DNA of 64,000 bases, taken from assembly GCF_015645445.1 (NCBI RefSeq), contig NZ_JADOGI010000003.1, positions 62,001-126,000 of the forward strand, in the 5' to 3' direction. Under the pieces are notes generated by a model. That model made no database searches. It was given only the letters and a program-made list of their open reading frames with translations, and was not told where the DNA came from. Made by a program: the position numbers and the translations under genes. This document shows, one piece after another, positions 41,492 through 50,912 of this stretch. The stretch comes from Nonomuraea cypriaca (GTDB lineage: Bacteria; Actinomycetota; Actinomycetes; Streptosporangiales; Streptosporangiaceae). Each line of letters starts with the position of its first letter. Positions within the stretch are counted from its first letter, which is position 1.

Positions 41492-42703
41492 ATGTCGCAG
41501 CCAGCCCCGACACTCGCTCCCGGCTCAGTCGGCACGGTGGAGACGCAGTACCTCGACCTGCCGCAGCCGGTACGGCTCGACTGCGGGCGGGAGCTGCACC
41601 CGGTTCGCGTGGCGTACGAAACCTACGGTGCCCTCTCACCGCGGCGCGACAACGTCATCCTGGTGTGCCATGCGCTCAGCGGCGACGCCCATGCGGCGGG
41701 CTTCGCGAAGGCGCCGCCCGAGGAGAGCACGCGCGACGGGTTCGGATCCGAGGATCGCGACGGCGCGGGCCGCAAGGGACTCGGCTGGTGGGACGGGATG
41801 ATCGGCCCCGGCAAGGCGTTCGACACCGACCGCTTCTTCGTCGTCTCCACGAACCTGCTCGGCGGCTGCCGCGGCACGACGGGTCCGTCGTCGATCGATC
41901 CGGCGACGGGCAAGCCGTACGGGTCGGACTTCCCCGTGATCACTGTCGCGGACATGGTACGAACCGAGCGCGCGTTACTTGACGCACTGGGCATCGAGCG
42001 GCTCGCGGCGGTGGCAGGGGGCTCGCTCGGCGGGATGCAGGCGCTCGAGTGGGCGATCCTGTTCCCTGACCAGGTCGATGCCGTCGTGTCGATCGCCAGC
42101 ACGCACGCCCTCCACCCTCAGGGTGTGGCCTGGAACGCGATCGCGCGCGACGCGATCATGCGCGACCCGGCCTGGCAGGGCGGCCACTACCACGGCACGG
42201 GCCGCTCGCCCGATGCCGGCATGGGTGTGGCGCGGATGGTCGGCCACATCACGTACCTGTCCGCGCCCGCGCTGAGCGAGAAGTTCGGCCGGCGGCTGCA
42301 GTTCGCCGACGACATCCGCTACACGATCGACGAGCCGGAGTTCGAGGTGGAGAACTACCTGCGCCACCAGGCCGACTCGTTCGTCAAGCGCTTCGACGCC
42401 AACACCTACCTCTACACCTCGCGCGCGCTGACGTATTTCGATCTCGCACGGCAGCATGGCGGCGGATCGCTGGCGCAGGCGCTCGAAGGCGTTTCCGCGC
42501 GGACGCTGCTGATGGCGTTCAGTTCCGACTGGCTGTACCCGCCGTCCGCGTCGAAGGAGATCGAGGAGGCGCTTCGCGCCCTCGGCAAGCCGGTCGAGCT
42601 CCATGTGATCGAGGCGATGTACGGCCACGACTGCTTCTTACTGGAGGAAGCGCGGCAGACCCCCATCATCCGCCGGTTCCTGGCCCAAGGCGGGCCTGGA
42701 TGA
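41492..42703 (+). CDS. metX: Homoserine O-acetyltransferase
   Basis: A 403-residue alpha/beta-hydrolase-fold enzyme that acetylates homoserine with acetyl-CoA, the committed step of methionine synthesis by direct sulfhydrylation. The nucleophile Ser lies in AGGSLGGMQALEW, with LGGCRGTTGPSS (oxyanion region), the catalytic Asp in AFSSDWLYPP and His in YGHDCFLLE. ATG 41492 matches the family N-terminus; a longer frame reaches back to 41375 across the palindrome. metY follows after 19 bases. Confidence 0.93.
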   Translation: MSQPAPTLAPGSVGTVETQYLDLPQPVRLDCGRELHPVRVAYETYGALSPRRDNVILVCHALSGDAHAAGFAKAPPEESTRDGFGSEDRDGAGRKGLGWWDGMIGPGKAFDTDRFFVVSTNLLGGCRGTTGPSSIDPATGKPYGSDFPVITVADMVRTERALLDALGIERLAAVAGGSLGGMQALEWAILFPDQVDAVVSIASTHALHPQGVAWNAIARDAIMRDPAWQGGHYHGTGRSPDAGMGVARMVGHITYLSAPALSEKFGRRLQFADDIRYTIDEPEFEVENYLRHQADSFVKRFDANTYLYTSRALTYFDLARQHGGGSLAQALEGVSARTLLMAFSSDWLYPPSASKEIEEALRALGKPVELHVIEAMYGHDCFLLEEARQTPIIRRFLAQGGPG

Positions 42704-42722
42704 CATCGAGGAAGAGACCTTC

Positions 42723-44060
42723 GTGACCGACCAGCCTTCCCGTACCGAACAAGCCCGCGCGTTCGGATTCGAGACACGGCAACTGCACGCCGGGCAACGA
42801 CCCGACCCGAACACCGGCGCACGTGCGGTGCCGATCTTCCAGACGACCAGCTACGTGTTCGAAGACCCGGAATCCGCGGCGGCGTACTTCAATCTGCAGG
42901 AGTACGGGAACACCTACTCGCGGATCATGAACCCGACCGTCGCGGTGTTCGAGGAGCGAGTGGCGAACCTCGAGGGCGGCGCCGGCGCGGTGGCCTTCGC
43001 CAGCGGGATCGCCGCGCAGGCGGCCGCGCTCTTCACTCTGCTGCAGCCGGGCGACCACGTCGTCTCGTCCTCGGCGCTCTACGGCGGGACGGTGAACCAG
43101 CTCAAGCACCTGCTGCGCAAGATGAGCGTGGAGCTGACCTGGGTCGATCCCGACGACCCGGACGCGTGGCGGCAGGCGGTCCGCACGAACACCAAGGCAT
43201 TCTTCGGCGAGACGATCGGCAACCCCGCCGGGAACGTGCTGGACATCGAGACCGTGGCGGCCATCGCGCACGAGCACGAGCTGCCGCTGATCGTGGACAA
43301 CACGTTCGCGACGCCGTACCTGTGCCGCCCGATCGAATGGGGCGCCGACATCGTGATCCACTCGGCTACCAAGTTCATCGGCGGCCACGGCACGAGCATC
43401 GGCGGCGTCGTCGTCGAGGCCGGCACGTTCGACTGGTCCAACGGGCGTTTCCCCGTGGTCGCGGATCCGTCGCCGGCCTACCACGGCCTGCGATTCCACG
43501 AGACGTTCGGGTCGTACGGCTATCTGATGAAGCTCCGGGCCGAAACCCTGCGCGATCTCGGCGGCGCGCTCGCACCGCTCAACGCCTTCCTGTTCCTGCA
43601 GGGGCTCGAGACACTGTCGCTGCGGATGGAACGCCACGTCGAGAATGCGCGGGCGGTCGCGACGTTCCTCGAGTCGCACGAACTGGCGTCGAACGTGACC
43701 TACCCCGGCCTGCCCGGGAGCAGGTACCGGCCGCTCGTGGAGAAGTACTTGGCGCGCGGTGCCGGCGCGGTGTTCTCCTTCGACTGCGCCGGTGGCCGGT
43801 CCGGCGGGCAGGGCCTCATCGGCGGCGTGACGCTCTGGTCGCACCTGGCGAACGTCGGCGACGCGAAAAGCCTGATCATCCACCCCGCCAGCACGACGCA
43901 TCGTCAGCTCGGCGACGACGAACTGCGGGCGGCCGGCGTCGGGCCAGGAACGGTGCGGCTGTCAGTCGGTACCGAGTCCGTCGAGGATCTGATCTGGGAT
44001 CTGGAGCAGGGTTTCGCCCGCGTCGCCGCGACGATGGGCAAGAAGGTGGAGACGGTATGA
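42723..44060 (+). CDS. metY: O-acetylhomoserine aminocarboxypropyltransferase (sulfhydrylase)
   Basis: A 445-residue PLP enzyme of the Cys/Met metabolism family, converting O-acetylhomoserine and sulfide to homocysteine. Landmarks are FGFETRQLHAGQRPDPNTGA, YSRIMNPTVAVFEERVANLE, the substrate/cofactor-binding VDNTFATPYLCRPIEWGADI and the PLP lysine in HSATKFIGGHG. Start GTG 42723 is preceded by GAGGAAGAG. It overlaps the next gene by 4 bases (ATGA). Confidence 0.93.
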   Translation: MTDQPSRTEQARAFGFETRQLHAGQRPDPNTGARAVPIFQTTSYVFEDPESAAAYFNLQEYGNTYSRIMNPTVAVFEERVANLEGGAGAVAFASGIAAQAAALFTLLQPGDHVVSSSALYGGTVNQLKHLLRKMSVELTWVDPDDPDAWRQAVRTNTKAFFGETIGNPAGNVLDIETVAAIAHEHELPLIVDNTFATPYLCRPIEWGADIVIHSATKFIGGHGTSIGGVVVEAGTFDWSNGRFPVVADPSPAYHGLRFHETFGSYGYLMKLRAETLRDLGGALAPLNAFLFLQGLETLSLRMERHVENARAVATFLESHELASNVTYPGLPGSRYRPLVEKYLARGAGAVFSFDCAGGRSGGQGLIGGVTLWSHLANVGDAKSLIIHPASTTHRQLGDDELRAAGVGPGTVRLSVGTESVEDLIWDLEQGFARVAATMGKKVETV

Positions 44061-44539
44061 TCGATTTGGAGCGATACCAGGACCCGTTGACGATTCAGCG
44101 CGTGCTCCACAGCGCCAGGACGATCGCGATCGTGGGCCTGTCGAAGAACGAGCTACGAGCCAGCTACTTCGTCGGCTACTACCTCAAGCGGCACGGCTAC
44201 CGGGTGATCCCGGTGAATCCCCGCGAACCGGAGATTCTCGGAGAGACCAGCTACGGGAGCCTCCTGGACGTACCCGTGCCGGTGGACGTTGTGAATGTCT
44301 TCCGCGCGCCGGACGCACTGCCGGGGATCGCGCGGGAGGCGGTGGAGATCCACGCCGGCGTCCTCTGGTGCCAGTTCGGCGTGATCAACGAGGAGGGCGC
44401 ACGAATTGCCGAGGACGGCACCCTGACGGTGATCAAGGACCGCTGCATGAAGATCGAGCACGCGCGCTATGTGGGCCGGATGCACTGGCTCGGCTTCAAC
44501 ACGCAGCGCATCACGTCCGTCCGCGCCGGGCTCCAGTAG
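44057..44539 (+). CDS. CoA-binding domain protein (YccU-like)
   Basis: A 160-residue Rossmann-type CoA_binding protein with ARTIAIVGLSKNELRASYFV, YRVIPVNPREPEILGE and the Cys-containing LWCQFGVINEE and RCMKIEHARY. It starts at ATG 44057 within the metY stop, so it is part of the metXY operon. The family function is unclear; a role in handling a CoA or nucleotide product of the pathway is possible. This organisation with metY is frequent in actinomycetes in my recollection. Confidence 0.85.
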   Translation: MIDLERYQDPLTIQRVLHSARTIAIVGLSKNELRASYFVGYYLKRHGYRVIPVNPREPEILGETSYGSLLDVPVPVDVVNVFRAPDALPGIAREAVEIHAGVLWCQFGVINEEGARIAEDGTLTVIKDRCMKIEHARYVGRMHWLGFNTQRITSVRAGLQ

Positions 44540-44663
44540 CCGACGAGGGGACGGAGACAGGTCCTGGCACACGGATGGCCGATCGCCACCGGCGTCACCG
44601 AGGACGCCCGCCGCCGCTTGATCGGTCGCCCGCTCGTCCATGACCGCCCGGTGGCAAGACGCC

Positions 44664-46679
44664 CTACCCAGTGGCGATGAACGGCGGGATCGTGTCTCCG
44701 ACCGGCACACGAGCCCGTCGCGCTTCTTGGTCTGCTCGACGGGCGCGAGCGGACAGCTCGTCGCGCGGAACGACGGCCGCGGTACGCGAATCGAGAGCCT
44801 CCTCCACATGAGCGCGTTCCTTTGAGAACAGCCGTACCAGGTCGTGGAACCCATAGCGCGGGCAGCCAGTCGCATCCTGGTCGAGCGGCCTGGCGAGCTG
44901 CGCGTCCACAAGGTGCTCGCACAGCTTCTCCGCGATCGGGAGCGGCACCTCGGCGAGCGCGGCCACCGTCCAGGCGGCGAACCCGCCGGGCGGATCGAGC
45001 AGCCCCAGACGGCGGAAGGCGACCTTGGCCGCTTGAGGCAGAGCCCGGTAGCTCAGCTCGAAGCTGCCCCGCACCTCCAGCTCCGCATGACGCAGCTCGT
45101 CCAGGCGTCCCTGCTCGCTCTCCAGACGGGCCGCCATCCCCGACACCGTCCAGTCGCTCCTGGCCATCAGCTTGGCCGCGGCGATGCGCAGAGCCAAGGG
45201 CAGCCTGTCGCACAGCTCGCCGAGTTCGCGGGCGGCGGGCCGCTCTCTCGCCATCCGCTCTGCGCCCACCATCCGGCCCAGCAGCTCTTCGGCCTCCTGC
45301 GGGCTCAAGACGTCCAGGCCGACACAGCGAGCACCGTCCTGGGCGACGAGCCCTCCCAGCGGGGAGCGTGAGGTGATGACGACGCAGCAGGAGTCCGACC
45401 CCGCCAGCAGCGGGCGGACCTGCGCGGCCGAGGCCGCGTCGTCCAACACGATCAGCGCGCGCCGGCCTTCGAGCAGGCTGCGGAACAGCGCCGTGCGCTC
45501 GTCGAGCCCGGCCGGGATGCTTCTCTCCGGCAGGCCGAGTGCGCGTAGAAACCTGGCCAGCACGGCTTCGGGGCGTAGCGGGGGCGCATGGCGGGCGTGT
45601 CCGCGAAGGTCTGCGAACAGCTGTCCATCGGGAAACCGGTCGGCGACGCGATGCGCCCATGACACCGCCAGCCCGGTCTTGCCGACTCCGGCCATGCCGT
45701 ACACAACGCAGAGCGGAAGTTCCCCGCTGCCGTCCTGCCGATCGAGCAGCGTGTCGAGCGCGCCGAGCTCCCTCCGCCGGCCGGTGAAGGCCGACACCGC
45801 GGGGGGCAGCTGGGCCGGCCGGACTCCCGAGCCCGCCTGCCATGTGCCTGACTCGCCGCCCGCAGCCCTTGCGGGCCGTGCCCCGGCACCGGCCCACCGT
45901 ACGCCTGGTTCGTCGCGCAGGATCGCCGCGTGCATGTCACGCAGCACATGCCCCGGCTCCAGTCCAAGCTCCTCTACCAGTACGGCCCGGCCCTGGTCGT
46001 AGACCTCCAAAGCCTCTGCCTGGCGTCCTGACCGGTGGAGTGCGAGCATGAGCTGCGCGCGGATCCGCTCACGCAGCGGGTGCTCGGCCACCGATACACC
46101 GAGCACGCCCACCAGCTCACGATGCCTGCCGAGATCCAGCTCCGCCTCGGCCCAATCCTCCAGCACACTCAGCCGCAGCTCCTCCCATCGGGAGGCGACC
46201 GCACGCAACGGCCGGGTGCTGATCCCCGCGAGGACCTGCCCACGCCACAGCCCGAGCGTCTCACGCAGCAGCGCGGCCTTCCAGGCGAGCGGCGCCTGAC
46301 GTGCCTGTGCGAGATTCACCTCCGCCTGGTGGGCGTCGAGATCGGCGGTACGTATCCGATAGCCGCACGCCACGGTCTCGATCAAGTCGGGATCGCCGCC
46401 GGCGGTACGGAATGCCTTGCGCAGGGTGGACACGGCGATCATCACCTGGTTTCGTCCTGAAGCTGGGGGCTCGTCCTCCCATATCTGGTCGATGAGCCGC
46501 TCAATGGGCACAATCTGCCCGTCGGCCAGGAGCAGCGCCGCGAGCGCGGCCCGTGCCCGTGGCCCGCCCAAATGGACCGGCCGGCCGCCAACAGTCACAA
46601 TCAGCGGGCCCAGGATGCCGAACCAGGTCTCTGACCTCATCCCGGCCCGTGCCATGGGTGAAGCGATGATTTCGTGCAT
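44664..46679 (-). CDS. AfsR/SARP family regulator lacking the TPR region
   Basis: A protein of about 671 residues: an OmpR-type DNA-binding domain (ILGPLIVTVGGRPVHLGGPR to about residue 95), a BTAD domain (about 95-240, ending AVLVEELGLEPGHVLRDMHA), then an NB-ARC ATPase with Walker A GMAGVGKT, Walker B RALIVLDDAAS, VVITSRSPLGGLV, LPLALRIAAAKL and the MHD-like FHDLVRLFSKERA. Full-length relatives carry a further 250-350 residues of TPR repeats; here the protein ends in a low-complexity tail, so it is probably truncated. Loss of the repeats might make it constitutive or inactive. ATG 46679 is likely; 46640 is an alternative. Confidence 0.8.
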   Translation of the reverse strand: MHEIIASPMARAGMRSETWFGILGPLIVTVGGRPVHLGGPRARAALAALLLADGQIVPIERLIDQIWEDEPPASGRNQVMIAVSTLRKAFRTAGGDPDLIETVACGYRIRTADLDAHQAEVNLAQARQAPLAWKAALLRETLGLWRGQVLAGISTRPLRAVASRWEELRLSVLEDWAEAELDLGRHRELVGVLGVSVAEHPLRERIRAQLMLALHRSGRQAEALEVYDQGRAVLVEELGLEPGHVLRDMHAAILRDEPGVRWAGAGARPARAAGGESGTWQAGSGVRPAQLPPAVSAFTGRRRELGALDTLLDRQDGSGELPLCVVYGMAGVGKTGLAVSWAHRVADRFPDGQLFADLRGHARHAPPLRPEAVLARFLRALGLPERSIPAGLDERTALFRSLLEGRRALIVLDDAASAAQVRPLLAGSDSCCVVITSRSPLGGLVAQDGARCVGLDVLSPQEAEELLGRMVGAERMARERPAARELGELCDRLPLALRIAAAKLMARSDWTVSGMAARLESEQGRLDELRHAELEVRGSFELSYRALPQAAKVAFRRLGLLDPPGGFAAWTVAALAEVPLPIAEKLCEHLVDAQLARPLDQDATGCPRYGFHDLVRLFSKERAHVEEALDSRTAAVVPRDELSARARRADQEARRARVPVGDTIPPFIATG

Positions 46680-46982
46680 GACGACGATCCCCCTGATGCG
46701 GACCCTGTAAGCAGCGATACGACACGCCTCGCAGCGGGCCCTCCCCATCACTGCCGTGATGGTCCCTGTCTCCCCCGGTCAGGCCTCTGTAGCCAGTGAA
46801 GGTCACAACGCCGAGCGCTCGTCGATAGAACAATGGGACCCTGTGAACGACCGCTGGATCCAGCCGAAGGAGCCGTTCCCCACCTCGTACAAGCTGCTCA
46901 AGTTACGCCAGCGGGCAGAATCACCTGCCGACCATGGCTGCCCCGTGCATTGACCGCGCGGGCCGTCACCGGCGAACGGCGG
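46680..46982. other. Intergenic region between SARP gene 1 and the small peptide gene
   Basis: About 300 bases without a supported gene. It should hold the promoter of the leftward SARP gene, but I see no clear -35/-10 pair or operator. Confidence 0.4.
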
Positions 46983-47120
46983 TCAGCACCACTCGCACTC
47001 ACCCGCCTGGATGCTGACAGGCGCCTGCTGGTGAGAGTCGATGTGAGTGGCGGCCCCCACGCCCGCGCCAGAGATCGCCGAGAGCGCCAGTAGAAGAGCC
47101 GCGAGCTTTCGCTTGAGCAT
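46983..47120 (-). CDS. 45-aa secreted peptide ending in GECEWC
   Basis: ATG 47120 has a strong GGAAGGAA site ten bases upstream. The peptide has a basic head and hydrophobic core (MLKRKLAALLLALSAISGAG), a probable cut near GAA-TH, and a mature part of about 20 residues ending in AGECEWC. It lies in the gap between two divergently arranged SARP regulators and is divergent from the larger one. No family is recognised. It could be an exported signal or effector peptide, with the two cysteines forming a small loop. Confidence 0.65.
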   Translation of the reverse strand: MLKRKLAALLLALSAISGAGVGAATHIDSHQQAPVSIQAGECEWC

Positions 47121-47245
47121 CTGAGTATTTCCTTCCTGGTGTCCGTGGTCAGTAAGTATGCTGCCAGAGCGCGATTTCAGTCCGTTTACAGAGATCGAGG
47201 AGGCGTTCGTCACCCTGGCGGGCAGCGTGTACCGGGGGGATACGT

Positions 47246-50179
47246 ATGGTTCAACAGAACGAACCGGTCATGCCGACGATCCGCATTCTCGGGCCTTTGG
47301 AGGTCAGGATCGCGGGGCACGAGGTGACCGTTCCCGGGCGCAACGGTCCCTGGCTGTTGGCGGGGCTGGCACTCGGACTCGGCCGTCCAGTGCCGGAAGA
47401 TCGGCTGACCGAGTGGGTGTGGGGGCCGGCAGGGGCGAGCGTGGGCGCATTGCGCACGGGGATCTCCCGCATCCGCACATGGCTGCGCGACCAAATGTCG
47501 CTGCCCGACGCCATCGAGCTGACCGCTCACGGCTACCGGCTCAACATCGCGCGCGTCCGGCTGGACGCCGCGCGGTTCATGGAACTGACCGAGACGGCGG
47601 TGGCCGAGCGTGACCCCGCGCGTCGGCTCGATCTGTTCCAGCAGGCGTTGGCGGAGTGGCGGGCCCCTGTGCTGCTCGGCGCTCCCGAGGGACTACGCGC
47701 TTGCCCCGAGGCGCACCGGCTGGACACGGCGCAGCTGACGTGCGTGATGAACCTGGCAGACCTCGCGCTCGTCCTCGACCGGCCGCAGGAGGCCGTCGAT
47801 CAGGTGGTGCACCTGGCCGGGCGGCATCCTTATGACGAGCGGCTGCACGCGCGCCTCATCACCGTTCTCGGCGCGTCCGGTCGTCGGGCGCAGGCGCTGC
47901 GCTGGTTCGAGGCCACCAGGAGGAGGCTCGCTGACGAGCTCGGGATCGATCCTTCGCCTGAGCTCCGTGACGCCCACGCCGCGCTACTGGCGGAGGAGGC
48001 ACGCGCCAGCGGCCAGGGGACGGCCCGCCCGGCGGTACCGAACATGCTCCCGCCGGACGTGACGGACTTCACCGGGCGCGAGAGGATCCGGCAGGAGCTG
48101 CGGCGCTACCTGTGTGACGCGAGCAGGAACACCGTGTCGATCGCGGCGGTCTCGGGTATGGGAGGCATCGGCAAGACCGCGCTCGCCCTGCATCTGGCGT
48201 ACGAGATCCGCGCCCAGTTTCCCGGCGGGCAGCTGTACATGGACCTGCACGGCACGGGGACACGGACCGAGCCAGTCGATCCGACCGAAGTGCTCAGCCG
48301 GTTCCTGCGGATCCTGGGCGTGGGCGGCGACTCGATCCCGCCGACCCTCGACGAGCGAGCCGAGCTGTTCCGCACGCTGATGTCCGATCGCCGGGCACTG
48401 ATCATCCTGGACAACGCAACCGACGCGGCCCACGTCATGCCGGTACTCCCGGGAAGCCCGTCCTGCGCCGTCATCATCACCAGCCGCAGGTCCCTGGGGG
48501 CGCTCGCCGGAGCCTGGCATGTGGATCTCGACGTGCTGAGCCCGTCGCAGGCCACGACATTGCTGGAGCGGATCGTGGGTAAGGAGCGGCTGGCCCGAGA
48601 TCCCGCCGCGGCCCGGGAGTTGCCGTCTCTGTGCGGCTACCTCCCGCTGGCCCTGCGCATCGCCGGCGCCCGCCTGGCGGCCAAGCGACACTGGACCACC
48701 ACCACGCTGGTGGCGCATCTCAGCGACGAGCGGCGCAGGCTGGACGAGTTCGCCTACGGGCCGCTGCATGTGCGTGCCGTCTTCGCACTCAGCTACCAGG
48801 GCCTGGAGCCGGAGGAGCAGCGCGCCTTCCGGCGGCTGGGGCTCATCGAGGTCACCAGCTTCGCCTCGTGGGCGGCCGCCGCGCTCCTCGATGTCGACGT
48901 TCCCGAAGCGGACAGGTTACTCGAAACCCTGGTTGACGCCCAGTTGCTGCAGGTCGCCGCGAACGACTCGGCCGGGCGGACGCGCTACCTCTTCCACGAT
49001 CTGGTACGGCTGTTCTCGCGGGAGATGGGTGAGGCCGAGGACCCGGCCCAGGTGCGCAAGGACGCTGTCGAACGCATGCTGAGCTGCCTGCTGTCGGTCA
49101 GCAGAGGGGCTTACAGCGCGCTGTACGGCGGCGAACACCAGATCGTACGCGGTTCTCCCAAGCGCTGGCGCCTGCCCGCCGACTACGTGGAGGAACTGGT
49201 CGCCGATCCGGTGGAGTGGTTCGAGACCGAGCGGCTGACCATCGTCAACGCGGTGCACCTGGCCGCGAGCGCCGGCCACGAGGACCTCTCCTGGGACCTG
49301 GCCTGTACGACCTCGATCTTCTTCTCGCTTCTGAAGTACCTCGACGACCAGCACACGACACTCGAGACCGGCTACGCGGCGGCCGAGCGGGCGGGCGATG
49401 TCCGCGGTATGGCGGCGGTGCTCCAGCGGCGCGGGATGCTCCACGTGGACAAGGCGCTCTACGACCTGGGGACAGCCGATTACGACCGCTCGCTGGAGCT
49501 GTTCCAGGAAGCGGGTGACGTCCACGGCCAAGGCATCGCCCGGACCTACCTGGCGATGGTCGATCGTTTCGTGGGCCGCTTCGACCAGGCCATGGGCCGC
49601 TACGAACAGGCGCTGGAGGAGCTGAGAGAGGCGGGCGACCTGGGCACCGAGGCGTTTGTCCTGCGCAATATAGCCCAGATCCACCTCGACCAGGACCGGC
49701 TCCAGCTCGCCAGGGTCAACTTCGAAGCCGCCCTGGCGATCTACGAGCCGCTGAACACCCCGCGCGGCCTCGCGCAGACCCTCTACTGGCTGGGCAGCCT
49801 CGATCTGCGAGAGAAGAGGTACGGCGAAGCCCGCGACGCCTTCACCAGAACCCTGACCAGCGCACGCACGATCGGAGACCGCGTAGGAGAGTCCCTGGCT
49901 CTGCACGGCCTGGGAGAGTCGAGCATGCGGCAAGGACTGCTGGAGGAGGCCGAGGCCGCCCTGACCCAGGCCGTGGACATCACTCAGAGTCTCAAGAGCC
50001 GGCTCATCCAGGCCCGCGTGAGAACGTCGCTCGGCGAGCTCTACCACGTGGCCGGCCGAACCGCGGAAGCCGCCGCCCAACTGGAGACCGCCGTGGAGAT
50101 CGCCAAGACCATCGGCACCAAACCCATCGAGGAACGAGCCGCGGAACTCCTGGATGAGGTTCGTAGCACGATTGACTGA
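47246..50179 (+). CDS. AfsR/SARP family regulator with NB-ARC and TPR domains
   Basis: A complete 977-residue AfsR-type activator. Residues 10-100 are the winged-helix DNA-binding domain (IRILGPLEVRIAGHEV), 100-245 the BTAD domain, 290-560 an NB-ARC ATPase (Walker A GMGGIGKT, Walker B ALIILDNATDA, LPLALRIAGARL, FHDLVRLFSREM) and 700-970 TPR repeats (for example YDLGTADYDRSLELFQEAGD and YGEARDAFTRTLTSARTIGD). Such proteins activate secondary-metabolism or secreted-protein genes in response to ATP and partners. ATG 47246 has GGGGGGA upstream. It is divergent from the 45-residue peptide and followed by a secreted protein gene. Confidence 0.92.
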   Translation: MVQQNEPVMPTIRILGPLEVRIAGHEVTVPGRNGPWLLAGLALGLGRPVPEDRLTEWVWGPAGASVGALRTGISRIRTWLRDQMSLPDAIELTAHGYRLNIARVRLDAARFMELTETAVAERDPARRLDLFQQALAEWRAPVLLGAPEGLRACPEAHRLDTAQLTCVMNLADLALVLDRPQEAVDQVVHLAGRHPYDERLHARLITVLGASGRRAQALRWFEATRRRLADELGIDPSPELRDAHAALLAEEARASGQGTARPAVPNMLPPDVTDFTGRERIRQELRRYLCDASRNTVSIAAVSGMGGIGKTALALHLAYEIRAQFPGGQLYMDLHGTGTRTEPVDPTEVLSRFLRILGVGGDSIPPTLDERAELFRTLMSDRRALIILDNATDAAHVMPVLPGSPSCAVIITSRRSLGALAGAWHVDLDVLSPSQATTLLERIVGKERLARDPAAARELPSLCGYLPLALRIAGARLAAKRHWTTTTLVAHLSDERRRLDEFAYGPLHVRAVFALSYQGLEPEEQRAFRRLGLIEVTSFASWAAAALLDVDVPEADRLLETLVDAQLLQVAANDSAGRTRYLFHDLVRLFSREMGEAEDPAQVRKDAVERMLSCLLSVSRGAYSALYGGEHQIVRGSPKRWRLPADYVEELVADPVEWFETERLTIVNAVHLAASAGHEDLSWDLACTTSIFFSLLKYLDDQHTTLETGYAAAERAGDVRGMAAVLQRRGMLHVDKALYDLGTADYDRSLELFQEAGDVHGQGIARTYLAMVDRFVGRFDQAMGRYEQALEELREAGDLGTEAFVLRNIAQIHLDQDRLQLARVNFEAALAIYEPLNTPRGLAQTLYWLGSLDLREKRYGEARDAFTRTLTSARTIGDRVGESLALHGLGESSMRQGLLEEAEAALTQAVDITQSLKSRLIQARVRTSLGELYHVAGRTAEAAAQLETAVEIAKTIGTKPIEERAAELLDEVRSTID

Positions 50180-50377
50180 GTTCTTTCCATTCGTCCCAGG
50201 CCTGGCCCCACCGTGACACACCCCCACCCCCGTGGAGCCGATCACACCATTCTCCCCACCGGAGCGTTTGTTCGTCACTTGTTTTGTTCGCCGGGCACCA
50301 CCGACAGCGAACAGGCATTCCTGCGATAGACAGACGACCGACCGCTGCAAATTCCGGTTCAAGGAGGACCGATTCAC

Positions 50378-50767
50378 ATGGAGAACTCTCACCGGCGGCG
50401 TCCGCGATCAGGAACCCGACTCCGGGCTACCTGCCTGGCGCTGCTCGGAGCCGCATCCATCGCAACCCCGCTGATCGCGTCCCCGGCCAACGCCGTGTCC
50501 GCCCCCGCTCGTCTGGCGCTTTCTGCGACGTCAACCTTCGTCGCGTACTCGGGGTCGAGCTTCAGCGGAGACTCGGAAGGCATCCAGGGCTGTGGGCTCC
50601 ACACCATCAGCTACCACGGGTCCTACAAGTGGTACGCGAATGGGCAGAGCGGGCACCTGTTCAACAATTCCACAGGCAGTGGCGTCCCCCACACCCGGCT
50701 CGCCTCGGACGACAACGCGGAATCCGGGAGCGGCTTCGCGTGGGGAAGCATTTTGATCGTCTGCTGA
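50378..50767 (+). CDS. Small secreted beta/gamma-crystallin-like protein
   Basis: A 129-residue protein with a long signal peptide (cut near ANA-VSA). The mature 90 residues are Gly/Ser/Tyr-rich with two Cys and a pattern (FVAYSGSSFSGDSEGIQGCG, then LHTISYHGSYKWYANG) typical of a single beta/gamma-crystallin or SMPI-like Greek-key domain, as in small secreted protease inhibitors or spherulin-like proteins. AAGGAGGA lies before ATG 50378. It follows the SARP regulator by 200 bases and may be one of its targets. Confidence 0.65.
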   Translation: MENSHRRRPRSGTRLRATCLALLGAASIATPLIASPANAVSAPARLALSATSTFVAYSGSSFSGDSEGIQGCGLHTISYHGSYKWYANGQSGHLFNNSTGSGVPHTRLASDDNAESGSGFAWGSILIVC

Positions 50768-50863
50768 TCCCTGACCTGTACCCGCAAGGGGAAGGACTCG
50801 AGGCCACCTCGGCATGTCGTTGTCTCATGCCGAGTTCTCTGTCTCATCCACGCATGTAGCTCA

Positions 50864-50907
50864 CCTGGCGCGGCAAACCCGGCAGGAACCGGGGTTGCCG
50901 CGCCAGG
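50864..50907. terminator. Bidirectional terminator hairpin
   Basis: A 17-base stem (50864-50880 with 50891-50907, one mismatch) and a 10-base loop lie exactly between the convergent secreted-protein and PucR genes. The stem is very GC-rich; there is no T-run. Confidence 0.75.
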
Positions 50908-50912
50908 CGTGG

